This document shows, in pieces, positions 1 to 9,329 of a stretch of 64,000 nucleotides of DNA. A program made the translations under genes and the position numbers. The notes beneath the pieces are model-generated. The model saw nothing but the letters and a program-made list of their open reading frames with translations. It was not told the DNA's origin and made no database searches. Source of the DNA: Paracoccaceae bacterium (GTDB taxonomy: Bacteria; Pseudomonadota; Alphaproteobacteria; Rhodobacterales; Rhodobacteraceae); NCBI GenBank assembly GCA_020446815.1, contig JAGRDY010000029.1, forward strand, positions 62,001 to 126,000, in the 5' to 3' direction. Every line of letters starts with the position of its first letter. Positions within the stretch are counted from its first letter, which is position 1.

Positions 1-1162
1 TCGACAGGGCCATCAGCATGAGGCCACGCAGGCGCGACTGGATGTTTTCCTCGGCAATGCCCGGTTGGGTGCCCGCGAACAGCGGCGCGAGCGCCTCGGT
101 GACCGCGGCGCGCGGCCCGGAGATCGGCACATTGTCAAGCTGGCAGCCAAGGGCGGCCGCGACCGATGCCGCATCTTCCAGCGAATGGGCCGACGTATAT
201 TCCGACGGCAGCATCACGCAGCGCACATTCGCCGGCCCGATCGCGTCGGCGGCAATCGCCGCCACGATGGCGCTGTCGATACCGCCCGAAAGCCCCAGCA
301 GGACCTTGGTGAATCTGGTCTTGTGCAGGTAATCGCGCAACGAGGTGACCATCGCCCGGTAATCCTGTTCCCATTCATCGGGGATCGGAACCAGTTCGGT
401 GCGCACCGCGCGCCAGCCTTTCGGGCGGCGTTCGAAATCCACATGGCGGATGTGTTCTTCGAAAACGGGCAGTTGCGCCGCGAGTTCCCCCCCTGGATTG
501 ATGACGAAACTGCCGCCGTCGAAAACCTGATCGTCCTGGCCGCCGACCATGTTGAGATAGACGAGCGGCAGCCCGGTTTCGATCACCCGCGCCACCATCA
601 GGGCGACCCTGCGGTCATACTTGTTCCGGTAATAGGGTGAACCGTTGGGTACGAGCAGTATTTCGGCGCCGGTTTCGGCCAGAGTTTCCGTCACGTCATC
701 GAACCAGGCGTCTTCGCAGATCGGGGTGCCGATGCGCACGGCGCCGACAGCATAGGGCCCGCTGACCGGGGCCGAGGCGTAAAGGCGTTCTTCATCAAAA
801 ACGGTATCATTGGGCAAATGATGCTTCAGAACCCTTGCGGCAACCTTGCCGTCCTTGAGCACCCAATAGGCATTGTAAAGCCCGCTGTCATCGCGAAACG
901 GGCCGCCGACCCCCAACGCGGGCCCATCGGCGCAGTCCCTGGCCAAAGCTTCGATTGCCGCCATTGCCGCGGTCACGAAGGCCGGTTTCAGTACCAGATC
1001 CTGGGTCTGATACCCGGTGATGAACATTTCGGTCAGGGCCACCATGTCGGCCCGCGCCTGGCGGCCGTCCTGCCACGCCGCCCGCGCCTTGGCGACATTG
1101 GACGCAAGCGCCCCGACGGTGGGATTCATCTGCGCCAGGGTAAGGCGAAATTTGTCGGCCAT
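1..1162 (-). CDS. nadE: Glutamine-dependent NAD+ synthetase, 3' end cut by the window
   Basis: Makes NAD+ from deamido-NAD+, ATP and glutamine, the last step of NAD biosynthesis in the cytoplasm. The N-terminal half is a nitrilase-type glutaminase domain. It shows the triad glutamate in ALTEMF (E45), a lysine in the LKHHLPND segment and the nucleophile cysteine in PICEDAW. The C-terminal synthetase domain starts near residue 270 and carries the ATP pyrophosphatase loop LSGGIDSA. The ATG at 1162 opens the frame and gives the expected N-terminus MADKFRLTLAQ. About 387 codons are visible. Family members run to about 550 residues, so roughly the last 160 residues lie outside the window. It is divergent from the MORN gene. 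The family call is secure. Confidence 0.95.
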   Translation of the reverse strand, partial: MADKFRLTLAQMNPTVGALASNVAKARAAWQDGRQARADMVALTEMFITGYQTQDLVLKPAFVTAAMAAIEALARDCADGPALGVGGPFRDDSGLYNAYWVLKDGKVAARVLKHHLPNDTVFDEERLYASAPVSGPYAVGAVRIGTPICEDAWFDDVTETLAETGAEILLVPNGSPYYRNKYDRRVALMVARVIETGLPLVYLNMVGGQDDQVFDGGSFVINPGGELAAQLPVFEEHIRHVDFERRPKGWRAVRTELVPIPDEWEQDYRAMVTSLRDYLHKTRFTKVLLGLSGGIDSAIVAAIAADAIGPANVRCVMLPSEYTSAHSLEDAASVAAALGCQLDNVPISGPRAAVTEALAPLFAGTQPGIAEENIQSRLRGLMLMALS

Positions 1163-1399
1163 GGATTTTCCTGTCTTGCCCGCCTTTCTCTTATCAGACC
1201 TGAGAGCGATGAAAAGCCATCGCCCCGCAATCCCGCAACACCCGATCAAGATGGCGGCCGATGGCTTGTCATGGCGCGCCTCTGCAACTAGGCTTTCATG
1301 TGGTAAATGTACCCGGTGTTGAAAATGTATCCGTCGAATCGGGCCAACGCCCTGATGACGAATTGCACAACCATTGCAACGCAGAGGCTTGGATAAAGA

Positions 1400-2833
1400 A
1401 TGAACCTTTTTGGTGGATTGGGGATTCGGGCTTCGCTGGCTCTGACCGTGTTTCTTGCGGCCGGTGTCGCGCTTGGTCAGGAGATCATCAGCAAGGAATA
1501 TGACGACGGCGGTATCTACGAAGGCACTTTCAAGGACGGGTTGCAACATGGCACCGGCACCTACCGGCTGCCGAACGGGTACGAATATACCGGCGATTGG
1601 GTCGAGGGCGAGATCCTCGGTCAGGGCGTGGCCCGTTACCCGAACGGATCGGTCTATGAAGGCCAGTTCGTCAAGGGCAAGCCGCAGGGCCACGGCAAGA
1701 TCACCTTTGCCGACGGCGGCCAGTACGAGGGCAACTGGGTCGACGGCGAAATCGAGGGCGAAGGGGTCGCCCATTACGCCAACGGCGTTGTCTATACCGG
1801 CAGTTTCAGCAAGGCCCTGCATAACGGCAAAGGCAAGATCGAAAACCCCAACGGATACACATATGACGGCGATTGGGTGAACAACGTCAAGGAAGGCAAG
1901 GGCCGGATCACATACCCGGATGGCGCGGTCTATGAAGGCGACATGCTCAACGGCCAGCGGGCCGGCCAGGGCAAGCTGACACTGCCGGACGGGCTGGTCT
2001 ATGAGGGGGGCTGGAAAGCGGGCCAGATGAATGGCGCGGGCAAGCTTACCCAGGCGAATGGCGACATCTTCGAAGGAAATCTTGTCGACGGAAAGCGTCA
2101 GGGCGAAGGCAAGGTCACCTATGCAGACGGCGATGTCTATACCGGTTCTTTCGTCGACGACAAGCGCCAGGGGCACGGGATTTTTCAGGGCGCGGACGGC
2201 TACATCTACGATGGGGAATGGGCCGAAGGGCGGATCGAGGGCGAAGGCAAGGCGACCTATCCCGATGGTTCGGTCTATGAAGGCCAGTTTGCCAATGATC
2301 TTGCCAATGGCACCGGCAAGATCACCTACGCGGACGGATCGACCTACGAGGGAACCTGGAAAGACGGCGTGATCGAAGGCGAAGGCACAGCGACCTACGC
2401 GAACGGCCCGGTCTATGTCGGCGCGTTCAAGGATGGCAGGAACCATGGCCAGGGCAAAATGACCTACCCGGATGGCTATTCCTATGACGGCCAATGGGTG
2501 GATGGCCAGCGCGAAGGGAAAGGTGTGGCCACCTATGCGGATGGCAATGTCTATACCGGTGAATTCGTTGCCGGGCAGCGTGAAGGCCAGGGCGAAATGA
2601 TCACGCCGGACGGTTTTCGCTATGTCGGCACCTGGAAAGCCGGCGAAATGGACGGCCAGGGCATTGCGACCTATGCGAACGGCGATGTGTATGAAGGCAA
2701 CTTCAGCGCGGGCAAACGGCAAGGCCAGGGCACGATGCGCTATGCCACGGGCGAAACGGCCGTCGGTGGCTGGACCGACGGCACGCTGACAACACCTGAG
2801 ACAACTTCCGCCACAACTGACACCGGCAACTGA
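1400..2833 (+). CDS. Secreted or periplasmic MORN-repeat protein
   Basis: A 477-residue protein. It starts with a signal peptide (positive N-terminus, hydrophobic core at about residues 11-25, probable cleavage after VALG). Residues 38-451 are 18 consecutive 23-residue MORN units of the form YEGxWxxGxxxGxGxxxYxxG, followed by a nineteenth decayed unit and a Thr-rich tail. No other domain is visible. MORN repeats form elongated beta-hairpin solenoids. In bacteria they are often envelope-located, but their partner is usually unknown. The gene stands alone between nadE (divergent) and the leuA leader, with an AGAGG-like ribosome site about 12 bases upstream. Function cannot be named; a structural or binding role in the envelope is an inference. 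Confidence 0.88.
   Translation: MNLFGGLGIRASLALTVFLAAGVALGQEIISKEYDDGGIYEGTFKDGLQHGTGTYRLPNGYEYTGDWVEGEILGQGVARYPNGSVYEGQFVKGKPQGHGKITFADGGQYEGNWVDGEIEGEGVAHYANGVVYTGSFSKALHNGKGKIENPNGYTYDGDWVNNVKEGKGRITYPDGAVYEGDMLNGQRAGQGKLTLPDGLVYEGGWKAGQMNGAGKLTQANGDIFEGNLVDGKRQGEGKVTYADGDVYTGSFVDDKRQGHGIFQGADGYIYDGEWAEGRIEGEGKATYPDGSVYEGQFANDLANGTGKITYADGSTYEGTWKDGVIEGEGTATYANGPVYVGAFKDGRNHGQGKMTYPDGYSYDGQWVDGQREGKGVATYADGNVYTGEFVAGQREGQGEMITPDGFRYVGTWKAGEMDGQGIATYANGDVYEGNFSAGKRQGQGTMRYATGETAVGGWTDGTLTTPETTSATTDTGN
1511..2752 (+). repeat. Tandem 69-bp coding repeat (18 MORN units)
   Basis: Eighteen in-frame units of exactly 69 bp, each encoding 23 residues with no insertion or deletion between units. 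DNA identity between units is partial: Gly, Asn/Asp-Gly and Tyr codons are conserved while other positions drift. The array is therefore old at DNA level but constrained in length. Such arrays can expand or contract by recombination. Confidence 0.9.
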
Positions 2834-2957
2834 TTCGCCGGCGACGGGCGTTTCGCGAAGGCGCCGCCGGATTTGCGCGGGGCGGATTGATCGGCAACGC
2901 CCGCAACGCCCGCCGGTGCCCGTATCACTTTTCGCTTTTCCTTTCCGGCCGGGTGCG

Positions 2958-2963
2958 TATAGT
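2958..2963 (+). promoter_or_regulatory. Candidate -10 box of the leuA leader transcript
   Basis: TATAGT lies seven bases before the leader-peptide ATG at 2971. If it is the -10 element, transcription would start at or next to that A, making the leader mRNA leaderless. No convincing -35 hexamer is visible about 17 bp upstream (only a T-rich CTTTTC-like stretch), so the call rests on the -10 and its spacing. Confidence 0.4.
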
Positions 2964-2970
2964 CGCGGCC

Positions 2971-3057
2971 ATGAAACCGAGCTTGCATAACCAGCCATGC
3001 ACGGGTGCCCGGGGTGCCCTCATGCTCCGCGATCTACTGCTCCTTAGCCTCCTCTGA
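2971..3057 (+). CDS. leuL: Leucine-rich leader peptide of leuA attenuator
   Basis: A 28-codon reading frame ending 76 bases before leuA. Eight of its last twelve codons are leucine (ctc, ctc, cta, ctg, ctc, ctt, ctc, ctc), including the less common cta and ctt, and the stop follows directly. This is the classic signature of a ribosome-mediated attenuation leader: when leucyl-tRNA is scarce the ribosome stalls in the run and changes folding of the downstream RNA. No Shine-Dalgarno sequence precedes the ATG. Leucine-rich leaders upstream of leuA are known in alphaproteobacteria. The symbol leuL is given by function. Confidence 0.8.
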   Translation: MKPSLHNQPCTGARGALMLRDLLLLSLL

Positions 3058-3100
3058 GCGTGCTCTCCTGGGCGCGACCGCTCGGAGGTGATCAGCGCCC
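3048..3100 (+). promoter_or_regulatory. leuA attenuator: mutually exclusive hairpins
   Basis: The last Leu codons and stop of the leader (3048-3060, CCTCCTCTGAGCG) can pair with 3079-3088 (CGCTCGGAGG) apart from a three-base bulge. A competing stem joins 3070-3075 (GGGCGC) to 3095-3100 (GCGCCC), enclosing the same 3' arm. A ribosome stalled on the Leu codons would block the first stem and favour the second. Neither stem has a following U-run, so control could act through Rho or translation of leuA rather than a standard intrinsic terminator. The pairing is seen in the sequence; the mechanism is inferred. Confidence 0.6.
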
Positions 3101-3133
3101 GTCAGATGCTAGGGAAACAGGAAAGCCAGAAAG

Positions 3134-4699
3134 ATGACAGATAAACCCGAACAGGACCGCGTGGTGATCTTCGACACGACGCTGCGCGACGGCGAACAAT
3201 CGCCGGGCGCCACCATGACCCATACCGAAAAGCTGGAAATCGCCGATCTGCTCGATGAAATGGGCGTCGATATCATCGAAGCAGGGTTTCCCATCGCCTC
3301 GGAAGGTGATTTCGAAGCGGTGTCGGCGATTTCGAAACAGGCGAAAAACGCCGTGATCTGCGGGCTGGCGCGGGCCAATTTCAAGGATATCGACCGCTGC
3401 TGGGAAGCGGTCAAACACGCGCGCCGTCCGCGCATTCATACCTTCATCGGCACCTCGCCGCTGCACCGGGCGATCCCGAACCTCGACAAGGATCAGATGG
3501 CCGAGAAAATCCACGACACGGTGACCCATGCCCGCAACCTGTGCGACAACGTGCAATGGTCGCCGATGGATGCGACACGGACAGAGCACGACTATCTGTG
3601 CCGCGTGGTCGAAATCGCCATCAAGGCCGGGGCCACCACAATCAACATCCCCGATACGGTGGGCTATACCGCGCCGCGCGAAAGCGCCGATCTGATCCGG
3701 ATGCTGCGCGAAAAGGTGCCCGGCGCCGACGGTATCGTCTTTGCCACGCATTGCCACAATGACCTTGGCATGGCGACGGCCAATGCCCTGGCGGCGGTCG
3801 AGGCCGGCGCACGGCAGATCGAATGCACGATCAACGGTCTGGGCGAGCGTGCGGGAAATACCGCGCTGGAAGAAGTGGTGATGGCACTGAAAGTGCGCAA
3901 TGACATCATGCCCTACCGGACCGGCATCGACACCACCAAGATCATGAACATTTCGCACCGCGTCGCCGCCGTGTCAGGCTTTGCCGTTCAGTTCAACAAG
4001 GCGATTGTTGGCAAGAACGCATTCGCCCACGAATCCGGCATCCACCAGGACGGCATGCTGAAAAACGCCGAAACGTTCGAGATAATGCGCCCCGAGGATA
4101 TCGGCCTGGCCGCCACCAACCTGGTGATGGGCAAGCATTCGGGTCGGGCCGCGCTGCGCTCCAAGCTGAAGGATCTGGGCCACGATCTGGCCGACAACCA
4201 GCTCAACGATGTCTTTGTGCGCTTCAAGGCGTTGGCCGACCGCAAGAAGGAAATCTATGACGAAGACCTGCTGGCGTTGATGCGCGACACCAATGCCAAT
4301 GCCGGTGGCGGCCATCTTCAGGTCAGGTACCTGCGCGTCGTCTGCGGCACCGAGGCGCCGCAATCGGCGGAACTGACACTGACCGTCGATGGCACCGATC
4401 ACGAGGTTGCGGCCACAGGCGATGGCCCGGTTGACGCCACGTTCAACGCGATCAAGAAACTCTTCCCGCACAACGCCCGGCTGGCGCTCTATCAGGTTCA
4501 TGCCGTGACCGAGGGAACCGACGCACAGGCCACGGTTTCGGTGCGCCTCGAGGAAGACGGCAAGATCGTCACCGGACAGTCTTCCGATACCGATACGGTC
4601 GTCGCCAGCGCCAAGGCCTATGTCAACGCGCTCAACAATCTTGTGGTGCGGCGCGAAAAGACCAAGCCGAAGGAAGATGAGCTGAAGTCGGTTTCTTGA
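3134..4699 (+). CDS. leuA: 2-isopropylmalate synthase
   Basis: Condenses acetyl-CoA with 2-oxoisovalerate, the first committed step of leucine synthesis. At 521 residues it matches the bacterial LeuA1 type. The DRE-TIM barrel opens with FDTTLRDGEQSPG (residues 13-25) and has the metal-binding HCHNDLGMA motif near residue 210. The GxGERAGN segment follows, and HESGIHQDG lies near residue 300. A C-terminal regulatory domain (about 390-510) normally senses leucine by feedback. The ATG at 3134 follows an AGGAAAG ribosome site. The leucine-rich leader just upstream indicates attenuation control in addition to feedback inhibition. Monocistronic as far as can be seen. Confidence 0.96.
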   Translation: MTDKPEQDRVVIFDTTLRDGEQSPGATMTHTEKLEIADLLDEMGVDIIEAGFPIASEGDFEAVSAISKQAKNAVICGLARANFKDIDRCWEAVKHARRPRIHTFIGTSPLHRAIPNLDKDQMAEKIHDTVTHARNLCDNVQWSPMDATRTEHDYLCRVVEIAIKAGATTINIPDTVGYTAPRESADLIRMLREKVPGADGIVFATHCHNDLGMATANALAAVEAGARQIECTINGLGERAGNTALEEVVMALKVRNDIMPYRTGIDTTKIMNISHRVAAVSGFAVQFNKAIVGKNAFAHESGIHQDGMLKNAETFEIMRPEDIGLAATNLVMGKHSGRAALRSKLKDLGHDLADNQLNDVFVRFKALADRKKEIYDEDLLALMRDTNANAGGGHLQVRYLRVVCGTEAPQSAELTLTVDGTDHEVAATGDGPVDATFNAIKKLFPHNARLALYQVHAVTEGTDAQATVSVRLEEDGKIVTGQSSDTDTVVASAKAYVNALNNLVVRREKTKPKEDELKSVS

Positions 4700-4736
4700 A
4701 GATTTCCGGCATGGGCCTACACGCCGATGCCGCAAA

Positions 4737-4758
4737 CCGCCGAAATTCCGAACGGCGG
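4737..4758 (+). terminator. Possible hairpin downstream of leuA
   Basis: A six-base-pair stem CCGCCG/CGGCGG with a ten-base loop lies about 40 bases after the leuA stop. It lacks a following T-run, so termination here would be weak or Rho-dependent. Confidence 0.3.
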
Positions 4759-4866
4759 AAAGCCGCAAATCCATGGGCCAAGGCCCCTTTCGCCGTCGCC
4801 TGCCTGGGCTTATAAGAGCGTCGGCCTGCGCCGATGCGAGTCGCGGGCTGTTTTTTTGTTGGCTGA

Positions 4867-5916
<1,050 letters not shown>

Positions 5917-5948
5917 GCCGATGGCCCAGCGCCCAAAGCGAGGCCACC

Positions 5949-6857
5949 GTGGCACGAGACCGCATTGCCGATCACGATTTTCAAGGACCAGTGCGCCGGA
6001 TTCTGATTGCGGTGCTTGTGGTGTCGCTGACGGCGATCTTCTTGATCTGGCGCATCGACAGCCCGCGCGTGGAGCGGATGCGCTCCGCCTTCATCGACAA
6101 GGTGGTGCCCAATTTCGACTGGGCACTGGTGCCGGTGACCAAGCTTGTCGGCATGGCCGAGGGCTTTCAATCCTACGCGCGCATTGTCGAACAGAACCAG
6201 GAACTCAGGCGCGAATTGCAGAAGATGAAAGCGTGGAAAGAGGCCGCCGTGCAGCTGGAACAGCAAAATGCCAAACTGCTGGCGCAAAACCAGGTGCGCC
6301 TCGACCCCAAGCTGACAACGGTTTCAGGCGTTGTTCTGGCTGATAGCGGCTCGCCTTTCAGACAATCGGTATTGCTCAATGTCGGCTCCCGCGACGGGAT
6401 CATCGACGGCTGGGCCACTATGGACGGGCTGGGGCTGGTGGGGCGGATTTCCGGCGTCGGGAATTCGACCGCGCGGGTCATCCTGCTTACCGATGCATCC
6501 AGTCGCATTCCGGTGACGATCCAGCCTTCCGGGCAAAAGGCGATGCTGGTCGGAGACAATACGGCAACGCCGCCGATTGAATTCGTGGAAACGCCCGAAC
6601 AAGTCAGACCCGGAGACCGGGTCGTATCATCGGGCGACGGCGGGCTGTTTCCCGCCGGTCTTTTGGTGGGTGAGGTCGAAAAGGCGAACGGGCGCCTGCG
6701 CGTGCGCCTTTCGGCCGACTACCAGCGGCTCAATTACCTTCGGGTCCTGCGAAGCCATCCCGCCGAGAAGATATCGGAGGCCGGCAATCTGGTCGTACCC
6801 CCCCGCCCTGCCGAAAAACCCGCGCCGGAACCGGGGATCGGCGGCAGCGATGGTTGA
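5949..6857 (+). CDS. mreC: Rod shape-determining protein MreC
   Basis: Inner-membrane scaffold of the elongasome that links MreB/MreD to PBP2. The 302-residue protein has one transmembrane helix at about residues 17-35 and a coiled coil at about 75-115. The periplasmic beta-barrel domain ends near residue 275, followed by a Pro-rich tail. The start is GTG at 5949, with AGCGAGG a few bases upstream. Its end overlaps mreD by 8 bases, which points to translational coupling. Confidence 0.95.
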   Translation: MARDRIADHDFQGPVRRILIAVLVVSLTAIFLIWRIDSPRVERMRSAFIDKVVPNFDWALVPVTKLVGMAEGFQSYARIVEQNQELRRELQKMKAWKEAAVQLEQQNAKLLAQNQVRLDPKLTTVSGVVLADSGSPFRQSVLLNVGSRDGIIDGWATMDGLGLVGRISGVGNSTARVILLTDASSRIPVTIQPSGQKAMLVGDNTATPPIEFVETPEQVRPGDRVVSSGDGGLFPAGLLVGEVEKANGRLRVRLSADYQRLNYLRVLRSHPAEKISEAGNLVVPPRPAEKPAPEPGIGGSDG

Positions 6858-7389
6858 TCCGATTTTCACCTCCCGCTTCGCCCACAGATCCCTGTTTGTG
6901 GGCCTCGCCATGCTCATTCTCTTTGTCCGGCTGCTACCCCTGACGGCGGTTCCGGGGCGTTGGCCGGGCCCGGATGTCTTGTTGTGCCTGACCTTGGTCT
7001 GGGTTCAGCGGCGTCCGGAATATGTACCGGTGCTGATCGTGGCGCCGGTATTTCTGATCGATGATCTGCTGACAATGCGGCCGCCGGGGCTTTGGGCGCT
7101 CCTGGTGCTGACGGGCACGGAATTTCTCCGTTCGCGCGAATCAGATTTTCGTGATTTGCCTTTCATGTTGGAATGGGCTGTTACCAGTGGTGTCATTCTG
7201 GCTATTGCCGTTATCAACCGATTGGTCCTGGCCATTCTTGTCGTGCCGCAAACCGGGTTCGGGCTGACACTGTTGCAGGCGCTGTCGACGATTGCCGCCT
7301 ATCCGGTCATGGTTCTGGTTTCGCACTTCGCCTTTGGCCTGCGCAAGGCGGCGACGGGCGAAGTCGACGCATTGGGGCACCGGCGATGA
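6850..7389 (+). CDS. mreD: Rod shape-determining membrane protein MreD
   Basis: A 179-residue polytopic membrane protein with about five hydrophobic helices, the usual size and profile of MreD. It sits between mreC and the PBP2 gene. The ATG at 6850 lies inside the end of mreC, and the stop overlaps the next start as ATGA (7386-7389). MreD sequences diverge strongly, so context supports the call as much as sequence does. Confidence 0.9.
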   Translation: MVDPIFTSRFAHRSLFVGLAMLILFVRLLPLTAVPGRWPGPDVLLCLTLVWVQRRPEYVPVLIVAPVFLIDDLLTMRPPGLWALLVLTGTEFLRSRESDFRDLPFMLEWAVTSGVILAIAVINRLVLAILVVPQTGFGLTLLQALSTIAAYPVMVLVSHFAFGLRKAATGEVDALGHRR

Positions 7390-9329
7390 GAAGAACAACG
7401 CGCGATGCGATCGACAGTTATCGCGGGATCAGCCGCAGAGGCATGCTCCTGGGCTCCATGCAGGCGATTTTCGTCGGCACATTGGCTTTCAGGATGCGTT
7501 ACCTGCAGGTTGATCAGGCAGATCAATTCCGGCTTCTTGCCGAGGAAAACAGCATCAAGGTCCGCCTGTTGCCGCCGGCGCGTGGCTTGATTTTCGATCG
7601 CAACGGGACACTGGTTGCCGGCAACGAACAGAACTACCGCATCACGATCACCCGTGAGGATGCCGGCGACACCGACGACGTTTTGGGCCGCCTTGCGCGA
7701 TTGCTGCCGCTGACGGATGCGGAAATCGAAGACACCCGCAAGGAAGTCGCGCGCCGCAGCCCGACATTGCCGATAACCGTCGCCGACCGGCTTAGCTGGA
7801 CGGATTTCAGCAGTGTCGCGGTCAATGCGCCCGCCTTGCCGGGCGTGTCGACCGAAGTGGGTCTGTCGCGCGTCTATCCGCTTGGCCCCGACTTTGCCCA
7901 TGTTCTGGGCTATGTCGGGCCGGTGAGCGATTATGACCTGTCGAAACTGTCCGACCCGGATCCCCTGTTGCAGATCCCGCGATTCCAGATTGGCAAGCTG
8001 GGCGTCGAAGCACGGCTGGAGAAGGAATTGCGCGGCAAGGCCGGGACACGCCGGATCGAAGTCAATGCGACCGGAAGGATCATGCGGGAACTGAACCGCA
8101 AGGAAGGCGATCCCGGCGAGAATGTCCAGATAACCATCGACCAGAAATTGCAGAACTATGTGCTGGCCCGGCTTGGCGAGGATAGCGCGGCGGCCATGGT
8201 GCTGGATGTCCAGACCGGCGATATCCTCGCCGCGGTCTCGGCACCCAGTTTTGATCCGAACCTTTTCGTGCGCGGCATTTCCGGCCCGGACTATCGGGCG
8301 CTGACCGAGAACGATCACCGGCCGCTTGCCGACAAATCGGTCCAGGGTGCCTATCCGCCCGGATCCACATTCAAAATGGTGACAGCGCTGGCGGCGATGG
8401 GGTCGGGCGCCATTTCGGAGGATGAAACGGTTTATTGCCGGGGCTATACCGAGCTTGGCAACCGCCGGTTTCATTGCTGGAAAAGGGGCGGCCATGGTCA
8501 TGTGAATCTGGTCGAGAGCCTTGAGCAATCCTGCGATGTCTTTTTCTACGAAGTCGCCCAGCGCACCGGGATCGAAAACATCTCGGCCATGGCGCGGCGG
8601 CTGGGGATCGGCGAAAAGTTCGATCTGCCGATGTCGGCAATTTCAGAAGGCCTGGCGCCCGACAAGGCGTGGAAACTGGGAAGATACGGAAAGTCCTGGC
8701 TGATCGGCGACACACTCAATGCCGGGATCGGCCAGGGATATGTGCTGGCTTCGCCGCTGCAACTCGCCGTGATGAGCGCGCGGATCAGTACCGGCAGGGC
8801 GGTCATGCCGCGCTTGATCCGTGCAATCGGCGGCACTGAGCTTTCGCCATTCGATGCGCCCGCGCTGGGGTTGAACGAAAACCATTTGCGGGCCGTCCGC
8901 AAGGGCATGTTCCAGGTATCCAACAGCCGGCGCGGCACCGCTTATGGCTCGCGCATTGTCGACGACACGATGAGAATGGCCGGCAAGACCGGCACCAGCC
9001 AGGTCAGAAACATCACCGCCGCCGAACGCGCGCGCGGCGTCACCTCGAACAGTGATCTGCCATGGGAACGGCGCGACCACGCGCTTTTCATCAGCTTCGC
9101 ACCTTTCGACGATCCCAGGATCGCAGTGTCGGTCGTCGTCGAACATGGCGGCGGCGGATCGACGACAGCCGCCCCGATTGCCCGCGACATAGTGTTGCAG
9201 GCACTGAACGATGGCTTCCCGCCCTTGACAGCCTACCCCAAGAGCCAGCGCAACCGGATCGAGGCCGAGCGCGACGCATTGCCATTGCGCGATCCGCAAG
9301 GCCCCTCGGGCGGGTATTCGCGCGCATGA
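7386..9329 (+). CDS. mrdA: Penicillin-binding protein 2, elongasome transpeptidase
   Basis: Class B PBP that cross-links peptidoglycan during cell elongation together with RodA. From the ATG at 7386 it has 647 residues: a short cytoplasmic stretch, a membrane anchor at about 20-40, the PBP dimerisation domain and the transpeptidase domain. Active-site motifs are complete: STFK with nucleophile S327, SCD near residue 385 and KTGTS near residue 535. A much longer upstream frame exists but runs inside mreD. The ATGA overlap with mreD supports the start chosen, and another ATGA overlap joins it to rodA. Confidence 0.96.
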   Translation: MRRTTRDAIDSYRGISRRGMLLGSMQAIFVGTLAFRMRYLQVDQADQFRLLAEENSIKVRLLPPARGLIFDRNGTLVAGNEQNYRITITREDAGDTDDVLGRLARLLPLTDAEIEDTRKEVARRSPTLPITVADRLSWTDFSSVAVNAPALPGVSTEVGLSRVYPLGPDFAHVLGYVGPVSDYDLSKLSDPDPLLQIPRFQIGKLGVEARLEKELRGKAGTRRIEVNATGRIMRELNRKEGDPGENVQITIDQKLQNYVLARLGEDSAAAMVLDVQTGDILAAVSAPSFDPNLFVRGISGPDYRALTENDHRPLADKSVQGAYPPGSTFKMVTALAAMGSGAISEDETVYCRGYTELGNRRFHCWKRGGHGHVNLVESLEQSCDVFFYEVAQRTGIENISAMARRLGIGEKFDLPMSAISEGLAPDKAWKLGRYGKSWLIGDTLNAGIGQGYVLASPLQLAVMSARISTGRAVMPRLIRAIGGTELSPFDAPALGLNENHLRAVRKGMFQVSNSRRGTAYGSRIVDDTMRMAGKTGTSQVRNITAAERARGVTSNSDLPWERRDHALFISFAPFDDPRIAVSVVVEHGGGGSTTAAPIARDIVLQALNDGFPPLTAYPKSQRNRIEAERDALPLRDPQGPSGGYSRA

